Assembly: GCA_007125735.1 (NCBI GenBank)
Contig: SLCP01000220.1
Location: 1-7,340, forward strand
Direction of reading: 5' to 3'
DNA length: 7,340 nt
From: Coriobacteriia bacterium
GTDB taxonomy: Bacteria > Actinomycetota > Coriobacteriia > Anaerosomatales > SLCP01
This document shows, piece by piece, positions 1-6,006 of the stretch (position 1 is its first letter; the number at the start of each line of letters is the position of its first letter). A model generated the notes under the pieces. The model saw only the letters and a list, made by a program, of their open reading frames with translations, was not told the origin of the DNA and ran no database searches. Position numbers and translations under genes: made by a program.

Positions 1-1
1 A

Positions 2-790
2 GGCAGCCCCATCGGTGATGTCTGGTTCGGCGGGGGTGTCGATAGCTTCATCGCTGCCGACAACGAGGGCCTGCTGAACCGGTACGTCTCGCCGTTCGCG
101 GTCAACGTTCCCGACGAGTACAAGGATCCGAATGGTGCGTGGACGGGAATCTCGCTCGTCGTCGTGAGCGTCGTGTTCAACACCGAAGTGGCCGAGGAGA
201 GAGGTGCTCCGATCCCCGAGACATGGGAGGACCTCACCGCGCCCGAGTTCGAGGGTGAACTGCTCATGCCCGACCCGTCCATCTCAGGCACCGCGTACAC
301 CATGATCTCCGGCATGCTGCAGACGTTCGGCGAGGAGGACGGCTGGGAGCTCTTCGGTCGCCTCGATGCCAACATGCCGTTCTACGCGCAGCGTGGTGGA
401 GAGCCCCCAACCGCTGCCAACATGGGTGAGGTCATGGCCGGTGTGGCTCCCGGGATCGCGTCGGGCGCCGATGAAGGATTCCCGGTCATCACCGTCTTCC
501 CCAAGGACGGCACGCCGTGGTGGCCCGCACCGGTCGCCATCATGGAGGGCGCGCCCAACCTCGAGGGTGCGAAGGTCTTCGTGGACTGGTGCCTGACCAA
601 GCGCGGACAAGAGTTCCTCGCGATGCACGATCCCCGGCCGCCGGTCAGGGATGATGTCCCCATGCCGCAGGTTCTCGTTGACGCTGGCTTCCTCGACGCC
701 GAACTCATGACCATCGACTTCTTCGAGATCGGTCGTATCCGTGACGATGTGATCGACAGGTGGCAGACGGACTTCGCGTCCCAGAAGTAG
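2..790 (+). CDS. ABC importer substrate-binding protein, iron(III)/phosphonate-like family (5' end outside window)
   Basis: This is the C-terminal 262 residues of an extracellular solute-binding protein that captures a ligand and hands it to the permease encoded next. The reading frame is open from base 2, so the gene starts before the window; the GTG at 164 is internal, because the codons before it already encode family sequence (DVWFGGGVDSFIAA, then NEGLLNRYVSP). About 80-100 residues, including the expected signal or lipoprotein peptide, should lie upstream, judging by the usual 340-370 residues. Family marks in order are GTAYTMISGM, a hinge-lobe segment with RGGEPPTAA and GEVMAGVAPG, then PKDGTPWWPAPVAIMEGAPN, and a C-terminal VDWCLTKRGQEFLA. 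These fit the AfuA/FbpA-type group, which also covers putative 2-aminoethylphosphonate binders. I see no adjacent tyrosine pair like that which binds iron in FbpA, so the ligand is open. The stop lies 3 bases before the permease start. Family call firm; ligand unknown. Confidence 0.88.
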   Translation, partial: GSPIGDVWFGGGVDSFIAADNEGLLNRYVSPFAVNVPDEYKDPNGAWTGISLVVVSVVFNTEVAEERGAPIPETWEDLTAPEFEGELLMPDPSISGTAYTMISGMLQTFGEEDGWELFGRLDANMPFYAQRGGEPPTAANMGEVMAGVAPGIASGADEGFPVITVFPKDGTPWWPAPVAIMEGAPNLEGAKVFVDWCLTKRGQEFLAMHDPRPPVRDDVPMPQVLVDAGFLDAELMTIDFFEIGRIRDDVIDRWQTDFASQK

Positions 791-793
791 CAG

Positions 794-2545
794 ATGGGGT
801 ACACCGAAGACGACACTGCACGGGTTGCTGACTCGCGTGAAGGGGGGCGCTCCGGATGGGGCGCTCCTCTTCGCGCGTGGAGTGAGACAGGTCTACAGTG
901 GCTCGTACTCGCAAGTCTCGTGGTGTTCATCCTGTGGCCGATCGCTGCGGTCTTGCGCGTCGGACTCACGATCGATGGCTCGCCGACTCTCGAGCTCATC
1001 TATGAGGCGTTGACCGACAGCAGGGGACTGCTGTGGAACAGCATCTTCGTTGGAGTCCTGGCCACGACACTCACGCTCTTTATAGCGGTCAACATCGCGT
1101 TTTGGGCCACACGGAGCGGGTCGCGCCTGAGCAAGCCCCTCTTCGGCCTGTTGCTGCTCACGATGATCTCACCACCGTTCGTCACGTCGCTCTCGTACGT
1201 GATGCTCTTCGGGCGACGCGGTCTCATCACTCATCAGTTGCTCGGCCTTAGATTGGATCCGTACGGCTGGCACGGCGTCGTGCTCATGCAGGGCATCGGT
1301 TTCACGTCACTCGCTGCCATCCTGCTTATCGGTGTCTTGCGTGGTATCGATGGCCGTCTGGAGGAAGCATCGCTCGATCTTGGTGCGAGCCGCACGTCGA
1401 CCATAGCCCGCGTGACCTTGCCGCTCCTCATCCCGGGTATCGCGGCAACGAGCCTCATCACGTTCGTTGAGTCGCTGGCCGACTTCGGGACACCGATCAT
1501 CATCGGCGGACGCTTCACCGTTCTTGCGACTCAGGCCTATCTGAACTTCATCGGGATATCCAACTTGCCGGTCGCCGCCGGCATGGCCATCCTGCTCCTG
1601 ATTCCGTCCCTGATCGCGTTCCTGCTCTACCGGCACTTCATGGGCCGGCTCACCTTCTACACCAGGGGCACGAGCGTGACCGGCGACCCGATGGGGCTGC
1701 CTCGATGGCTCCTTGTCGTCACAGGCGCGGTCACTCTCGCGTTCTCGGCCTTCGTTACCTTGCAGTACGTGACGATCCTGTTCGGCGCGTTCGCCACCAC
1801 GTGGGGGGTGGACTTCACACCCACTCTCAGGCACATCCAAGGCCTTCCCTCAACCGCGTTCGCGAGTCTCGGCAGGAGTATCCGGTTCGCCATGTTCACC
1901 GCCGTGGTGGGCAGCATGCTTGGCATGGTCGTCGCCTACCTGCTTGAGCGACGGCGCTTCTGGGGGCGAAGCGGCCTCGACTTTATCGCGACACTGCCCT
2001 TCATGATCCCGGGGCCGTTCCTCGGCATAGGCTACGCGCTTGCATTCAGAGACGCTCCGCTCGCGCTGACCGGGACTCTCGCCATCGTCCTACTGAACAT
2101 GATCTACCGACAGCTGCCGGTCGCCACCAAGGCTGGTGCCGCCGTGTTGAGCCAAGCGGACCCCGAGGTCGAAGACGCCGCGCGCGACCTCGGAGCATCG
2201 GAGTCCCGCATCATCAAGGACGTGGTGTTCCCTCAGCTCAAGCCCGCGTTCCTCGTGGGTTTCGTCAACACGTTCACGGCTAGCATGGTGACAATCGGCG
2301 CGATTATCTTCCTCATCACGCCCGGCACGAAGGTGGCCACCATCGAACTGTTCGGCGCGGTCCGAGGCGGCCATATCGGCGTCGCCGCCGTGCTCGCGAA
2401 CATCATCATGCTCGTGACATTGACGGTGAACGTGACGTTCTCATGGCTCCTGCTTCGACGCAGCCGCGAAGAGAGAGGTGTCTTCGATGTTCCTGCAACT
2501 CGAGCGATTGACCAAGTCGTACAACGAGCGGACGGTGGTCGATGA
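794..2545 (+). CDS. ABC importer permease with two fused membrane domains (FbpB-like)
   Basis: This 583-residue inner-membrane protein forms the translocation channel for the neighbouring binding protein. It contains two BPD-type permease domains in one chain. Each carries the cytoplasmic EAA loop that docks on the ATPase: EEASLDLGAS at residues 190-199 (Gly197) and EDAARDLGAS at 460-469 (Gly467). About twelve hydrophobic segments are visible, for example at residues 35-56, 81-104, 115-139, 160-182, 260-279, 304-332, 366-384, 399-418 and 531-554. The first 33 residues are hydrophilic. Fused permeases of about 500-580 residues are usual in ferric-iron (FbpB) and putative aminoethylphosphonate (PhnU-like) importers. 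The ATG is 3 bases after the previous stop with only a weak AGAAG upstream, so translation probably depends on the upstream gene. The last 19 codons overlap the ATPase gene, and that tail (after residue 560) has no recognisable conserved motif. Confidence 0.93.
   Translation: MGYTEDDTARVADSREGGRSGWGAPLRAWSETGLQWLVLASLVVFILWPIAAVLRVGLTIDGSPTLELIYEALTDSRGLLWNSIFVGVLATTLTLFIAVNIAFWATRSGSRLSKPLFGLLLLTMISPPFVTSLSYVMLFGRRGLITHQLLGLRLDPYGWHGVVLMQGIGFTSLAAILLIGVLRGIDGRLEEASLDLGASRTSTIARVTLPLLIPGIAATSLITFVESLADFGTPIIIGGRFTVLATQAYLNFIGISNLPVAAGMAILLLIPSLIAFLLYRHFMGRLTFYTRGTSVTGDPMGLPRWLLVVTGAVTLAFSAFVTLQYVTILFGAFATTWGVDFTPTLRHIQGLPSTAFASLGRSIRFAMFTAVVGSMLGMVVAYLLERRRFWGRSGLDFIATLPFMIPGPFLGIGYALAFRDAPLALTGTLAIVLLNMIYRQLPVATKAGAAVLSQADPEVEDAARDLGASESRIIKDVVFPQLKPAFLVGFVNTFTASMVTIGAIIFLITPGTKVATIELFGAVRGGHIGVAAVLANIIMLVTLTVNVTFSWLLLRRSREERGVFDVPATRAIDQVVQRADGGR
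2472..2478 (+). promoter_or_regulatory. Ribosome binding site deciding the ATPase start
   Basis: The purine run AGAGAGG lies 8 bases before the ATG at 2487, a normal Shine-Dalgarno spacing. It sits immediately against, and partly inside, the alternative GTG at 2478, so it cannot serve that codon. It therefore favours ATG 2487 as the start. It lies inside the 3' end of the permease gene. Confidence 0.65.
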
Positions 2546-3443
2546 GGTCACGCTCGACATAGAAGCCGGCGAGCTCGTGTGCCTCCTCGGCCCGAGCGGC
2601 TGCGGCAAGACCACGACGCTGCGGATGATCGGCGGCTTCGTGACTCCTGATTCGGGACGGATACTCGTCGAGGGATCAGACATGTCGCGGGTGCCGGCGA
2701 ACGTGCGTCCGACATCGACGGTCTTCCAGAGTTACGCGCTCTTCCCACACATGAACGCCATCAAGAACGTCGCCTACGGATTACGCACGCGGCGCATGTC
2801 GCGCAAGGAAGCCGAAGACCGTGCACGGGAGATGCTGGCGATGGTGGGTCTCGAGGCGAGTGCGGGAGCGAGTGTCAGCACCATGAGCGGCGGCGAGCAG
2901 CAGCGGCTCGCGCTCGCTCGCTCACTCGTAGTGAACCCCAAGGTGCTCCTGCTCGACGAGCCGCTGAGCAACCTCGATGCGAAGCTCCGCGAGCGCATGC
3001 GTCGCGAGATCCGCATGATCCAGTCGGAACTCGGCATCACGACCGTCCACGTGACACACGATCAAGAGGAAGCGCTCGGAATCGCCGACCGCGTAGTCGT
3101 GATGAACGAGGGGCGTATCGAACAGGTCGGTACACCTCGAGAGGTCTACGAGCGGCCGACGACCCGGTTCGTCGCGGGCTTCATCGGCCGAGGCAGCTTC
3201 CTCACCGACCACAGCGGCACAGAGTCGTTCGTGCGCCCCGAGCACGTCACCCTCGCAGCCTCTGGCGACGGGACCGTCGGCACCGTGAGCCACATCCAGT
3301 TCTCCGGTCCGGTGGTGACGTACTTCGTCGACACGGCGCACGGCTCCATCCAGTGTGACGTGCCACTCGAGATCGACGCTGCATACCAGATAGGCGACCC
3401 CGTCGTGTGCCAGCTCCGCATCCGCGCCAAGCTTGCGTCGTGA
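2487..3443 (+). CDS. ABC importer ATP-binding protein (FbpC/PotA-like)
   Basis: This 318-residue cytoplasmic ATPase powers the importer. All nucleotide-binding motifs are intact: Walker A GPSGCGKT (residues 35-42), Q-loop with Gln81 in VFQSYALFPHM, signature MSGGEQQRLA (from 133), Walker B VLLLDEP (153-159) with Glu158, D-loop SNLD, and H-loop His191 in VTHDQEEA. Residues from about 230 resemble a TOBE domain (FVRPEHV). This region is short: sequence directly after FIGRGSFL passes almost at once into the RPEHV segment, and family members usually run about 340-370 residues. ATG 2487 is preferred to GTG 2478 because of the AGAGAGG site. The gene overlaps the permease by 59 bases in another frame, yet its N-terminus (FLQLERLTKSY) is canonical, so the overlap looks real. 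The substrate cannot be told from the ATPase. Confidence 0.94.
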   Translation: MFLQLERLTKSYNERTVVDEVTLDIEAGELVCLLGPSGCGKTTTLRMIGGFVTPDSGRILVEGSDMSRVPANVRPTSTVFQSYALFPHMNAIKNVAYGLRTRRMSRKEAEDRAREMLAMVGLEASAGASVSTMSGGEQQRLALARSLVVNPKVLLLDEPLSNLDAKLRERMRREIRMIQSELGITTVHVTHDQEEALGIADRVVVMNEGRIEQVGTPREVYERPTTRFVAGFIGRGSFLTDHSGTESFVRPEHVTLAASGDGTVGTVSHIQFSGPVVTYFVDTAHGSIQCDVPLEIDAAYQIGDPVVCQLRIRAKLAS

Positions 3444-3459
3444 CCGCGCCGCGAACCCC

Positions 3460-4284
3460 CTACCGCGCGCGAGGATAGCTGCCGAGCACCTTCACCTCAC
3501 GCAGCTTGAGGCGCAAACACTCGAGCGCGAGCGCCACGGTGGGTTCCTCGGCGTGGCCTTCGAGGGTGACGAAGAACATGTACTCGCCGAGGGCGCGCTT
3601 GGTGGGGCGCGACTGGATCTTGGTGAGGTTGATCGACCCGTACGCGAACTCCGAGAGGATCATGAGGAGCGCGCCGGGCCGGTCCTCGTAGAGGAAGAGC
3701 GCGAGGGTGGTCTTGTCGTCGCCGGTCGGCTCCTGCATCGAACGGCCCACCACCACGAAGCGCGTTTGGTTGCCCTCGAAGTCCTCGATACTGTCAGCAA
3801 GCACCACCCCGCCGTGCAGCTCCGCGGCGAGCCGGGTGCCCACCGCCGCCACACCGGGCTCGGCGACTGCACGCTGCACCGCCTCGGCGGTCGAGTTAGC
3901 GGCCTCGATGGGACGTCCGGGAAGGTTGGCAGCGAGCCACTTGCGGCACTGCGCGGTCGCGTGCGGGTGGCTCGCAACAACCTTCGTGGTGGCGAGCGAC
4001 TCGCCCGGTGCAGCAATGAGCGCGTGGTGGATGTCGAGCACGACCTCGCGCGAGATGGCGAGGCTCGAGTCGAACGCGAGCGTGTCGAGCGTGGCGTTCA
4101 CGCTCCCCTCCACCGAGTTCTCGATAGGCACGATGCCAGCCTCGGCGTCCCCACGCTCCACGGTGGCAAACACGTCCTCGATCGAGGCGCACGGCACCTC
4201 TTCGAGGTCCTCGATGCCGAGCGTGCGCAACGCCTCGGCGGTGAACGTGCCCGCCGGGCCCAGGTATGCGTAGCGTGTGCTCAC
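3460..4284 (-). CDS. pheA: Prephenate dehydratase with ACT regulatory domain
   Basis: This 274-residue enzyme converts prephenate to phenylpyruvate, with loss of water and CO2, in phenylalanine synthesis. It is monofunctional, with no chorismate mutase domain. The catalytic part runs from YLGPAGTFT (residues 6-15) through VPIENSVEGSVNATLD (52-67) to the hallmark TRF at 174-176, which contains the catalytic threonine. The ACT domain (about 194-270) carries GALLMIL (204-210) and IQSRP (223-227), the segments that form the phenylalanine site, so feedback inhibition by phenylalanine is expected. The second motif has Gln where many family members have Glu (ESRP). Translation starts at a GTG that shares four bases with the stop of the upstream diguanylate cyclase gene, preceded by AGAGAGGGAG at 4291-4300. 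It ends 16 bases from the convergent ABC ATPase stop. Confidence 0.96.
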   Translation of the reverse strand: MSTRYAYLGPAGTFTAEALRTLGIEDLEEVPCASIEDVFATVERGDAEAGIVPIENSVEGSVNATLDTLAFDSSLAISREVVLDIHHALIAAPGESLATTKVVASHPHATAQCRKWLAANLPGRPIEAANSTAEAVQRAVAEPGVAAVGTRLAAELHGGVVLADSIEDFEGNQTRFVVVGRSMQEPTGDDKTTLALFLYEDRPGALLMILSEFAYGSINLTKIQSRPTKRALGEYMFFVTLEGHAEEPTVALALECLRLKLREVKVLGSYPRAR

Positions 4285-5861
4285 TCGCTGCTCCCTCTCT
4301 CTGCGGCGGTCGCTTCCTCTTCGGCCCCATCCGCAAGGGCGGCCTGCGCGACACGGACGCGGTCCTTGCCGTCGGCCTTCGCCTGGTACACCGCATCATC
4401 GGCGTGCCTGAGCAGGGATTCCTTGTCGGCCGCGTGCGCCGGATAGGTCGCAAGCCCGATGCTGACCGTCAGGCGAAGTCCCGGTTGCCCGCCGGCATCC
4501 AGGAACTCGTGTGCGGCTACCGCCTCGCGGATCTTCTCGGCGGCGATCAGCGCGCCCGATGAGTCCGTCTCTGGCAGTATGACGGAGAACTCCTCCCCGC
4601 CATAGCGGGTCACGATGTCGACCTCACGCACCGCGGAGCGGATCACCGCGCCGAGGTCGGCGAGCGCACGGTCTCCTGCCAGGTGCCCCTGAGTGTCGTT
4701 GAAGCGCTTGAAGCCGTCGATGTCGAGCATGAGGAGCGAGAACGTCTTCTCGTAGCGGCGCGAGCGCTCGATCTCGTCGTCGAGACGCTGTTGCAGGTAG
4801 CGATAGTTGTACAGACCGGTGAGGTCGTCGGTGACCGCAAGACGGTGCGTGAGCCGGTACAGACGCGAGTTCTCGACGGCCACCACGAGTCCCGTCGATA
4901 TCGCTTTGAGCACCTGAGTTTCGCGGTGCCCGAGGCGCTCCATCGATGAGGGGTCGGTGCAGAACAGGACGATCATGTCCTTGTGGTCCTGTATCGACCG
5001 GCAGATGAGGTGCTGTTCGGCGAGCTCCAGTTGTCCGTCCGCGGCCTCGACCGCGAGCGCGAGCTGATCGGGAACACCGGCGGCCGGTTGCGCCAGACCA
5101 CTGCTCGCGCTGAAGAGCGTCTCGTTCTTACGCTTGTCCATGACGGTCACGGTCGCGCCGGCGATACCGACGGTCCGACACAACGTCTCCACGATGCTCG
5201 CGCCGACCCGGTCGAGATCGAAGCTCGAGTGCACCATCTCGTTCACGTCGAGGATCGCCTGCAATTCGTCGACCCGGCGCTGCAGCTCCTCGGCCATGCG
5301 CCCGCGCTCGAGCACCGCCTCTCCCACCTCGTACTCGCGCTCGCGGTGACGTTCGCTCATCACCGCCGAGAGCGTGCCCACGTAGAGAACCGCGAGCCCC
5401 TTCATGCCGAGGAAGAGCGTTTCGTACCACTCGGCGAACGGTTGTACGGCCGCGTGCGCGCCGAGGTAGACGAGGGTCGCCGCGATCGCCACGAGGAGCG
5501 CCGGACGCCGTTCGAGCAGGTGGCCGTAGAACACGACGAACGCGAGCACCACAGCGAGTACCGGATCGCCGTAGCCATGCAGCGCCGCGACGGACAAGCC
5601 GAGTGCGATGAGGTCGACAGGCGCTGCCCAGATGAGGATGGTCTCGAACGCGATGTGCCCGAACCGGGATGCCGCGACCACGCCAACGGTGGTGAACGTC
5701 GCCACAAGAGCCCCGCTCAGCATGAGCGGTCCGTACAGCTGCGACGTGCCCGTCGCGAGTCCCGCCCACACGAGGAGCCACGCGATCGCCGCCAAGAGCA
5801 CGCGTGTCGCGGTGTACGCCCGCTCGTTCAACAGCAAGCTCGAGTATGTCCGGTCGCCCAC
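4281..5861 (-). CDS. Membrane-anchored diguanylate cyclase (GAF-like + GGDEF)
   Basis: This 526-residue protein is predicted to make cyclic di-GMP from two GTP at the inner membrane. Residues 19-168 hold about six hydrophobic helices (roughly 19-38, 44-64, 73-93, 99-116, 120-139, 149-167) that do not match a membrane sensor family I can name. A probable coiled coil (170-205) leads to a GAF-like region (about 208-335), then the GGDEF domain: DDLTGLYNYR from 345, metal-site DID at 380-382, and GGEEF at 421-425, so the active site is intact. REVD at 412-415 lies five residues before GGEEF, the exact place of the allosteric RxxD product-inhibition site. SIGLATYP and the closing ADDAVYQAKADGKDRV follow. 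The GTG start has AGGGAG (5867-5872) with a 5-base spacer. Residues after 505 form an acidic, alanine-rich tail. The stop overlaps pheA by four bases. The input signal is unknown. Confidence 0.93.
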   Translation of the reverse strand: MGDRTYSSLLLNERAYTATRVLLAAIAWLLVWAGLATGTSQLYGPLMLSGALVATFTTVGVVAASRFGHIAFETILIWAAPVDLIALGLSVAALHGYGDPVLAVVLAFVVFYGHLLERRPALLVAIAATLVYLGAHAAVQPFAEWYETLFLGMKGLAVLYVGTLSAVMSERHREREYEVGEAVLERGRMAEELQRRVDELQAILDVNEMVHSSFDLDRVGASIVETLCRTVGIAGATVTVMDKRKNETLFSASSGLAQPAAGVPDQLALAVEAADGQLELAEQHLICRSIQDHKDMIVLFCTDPSSMERLGHRETQVLKAISTGLVVAVENSRLYRLTHRLAVTDDLTGLYNYRYLQQRLDDEIERSRRYEKTFSLLMLDIDGFKRFNDTQGHLAGDRALADLGAVIRSAVREVDIVTRYGGEEFSVILPETDSSGALIAAEKIREAVAAHEFLDAGGQPGLRLTVSIGLATYPAHAADKESLLRHADDAVYQAKADGKDRVRVAQAALADGAEEEATAAERGSSE

Positions 5862-5881
5862 CTGTGCTCCCTGCCGCTACC

Positions 5882-5893
5882 CGGTGCGCACCG
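5882..5893. promoter_or_regulatory. 12-bp perfect palindrome upstream of the diguanylate cyclase
   Basis: CGGTGCGCACCG reads the same on both strands. It lies 20 bases upstream of the cyclase GTG, just before its ribosome binding site, in the divergent intergenic region. It could be a small operator or a short leader element. In DNA this GC-rich a 12-bp palindrome can occur by chance, so the functional reading is tentative. Confidence 0.35.
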
Positions 5894-5910
5894 CGCGCGC
5901 TCCACCACCC

Positions 5911-5964
5911 GCGCGCCAGACGCGCTATAGTGCCTCCTATACGAGTATAGTGCCCCTGGCGCGC
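5911..5964. promoter_or_regulatory. Divergent promoter/operator region with nested inverted and direct repeats
   Basis: A perfect 9-bp inverted repeat, GCGCGCCAG (5911-5919) and CTGGCGCGC (5956-5964), encloses an AT-richer core. In the core lies the dyad CTATAC-GA-GTATAG (5937-5950) and a direct repeat TATAGTGCC at 5926-5934 and 5946-5954, exactly 20 bases apart, about two helical turns. TATAGT in each copy resembles a -10 hexamer towards larB, and the other strand reads TATACT at 5949-5944 towards the cyclase. No convincing -35 box stands at the usual distance from any of these. I infer that both divergent transcripts start near here and that a dimeric regulator may bind the dyad; the sequence shows only the repeats. 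Confidence 0.5.
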
Positions 5965-5994
5965 ATCGGCACGCGCCCCACCGTTTCTACCTGC

Positions 5995-5999
5995 GAGGA
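5995..5999 (+). promoter_or_regulatory. Ribosome binding site fixing the larB start
   Basis: GAGGA lies 7 bases before the ATG at 6007. The open frame continues upstream to 5608, but that stretch is antisense to the cyclase gene and encodes nothing LarB-like, while the family N-terminus begins at this ATG. The site settles the start. Confidence 0.7.
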
Positions 6000-6006
6000 C
6001 TCACAC

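Noticed and set aside
164..166. GTG at 164 as the start of the binding protein
   Set aside because: Conserved family sequence continues in frame back to base 2, so the true start lies outside the window.
2478..2486. GTG at 2478 as the ATPase start
   Set aside because: The purine run AGAGAGG overlaps this codon, so it is well spaced only for ATG 2487.
1..3443. Horizontal acquisition of the ABC operon suggested by lower GC
   Set aside because: Hand counts gave about 62-65% in the importer genes and up to 75% in larC, but parts of larB and the cyclase also fall at 63-65%, so there is no clean boundary.
3433..4446. 337-codon open frame on the + strand opposite pheA
   Set aside because: It is Arg/His/Glu-rich low-complexity translation typical of the complement of a GC-rich gene, with no family resemblance, while the - strand encodes an unmistakable prephenate dehydratase.
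5903..5928. -35 boxes for the TATAGT hexamers at 5926 and 5946
   Set aside because: The positions 17 bases upstream read as GC-rich sequence or part of the first repeat, with no match to TTGACA, so a complete sigma-70 promoter cannot be claimed.
4983..5930. 315-codon open frame on the + strand opposite the diguanylate cyclase
   Set aside because: Arg/His-rich shadow of a well-supported GGDEF gene; no motif and no plausible ribosome site noted.
5608..6006. N-terminal extension of LarB by 133 residues
   Set aside because: The stretch is antisense to the cyclase gene and runs through the divergent control region; the LarB family N-terminus and a GAGGA ribosome site both point to ATG 6007.
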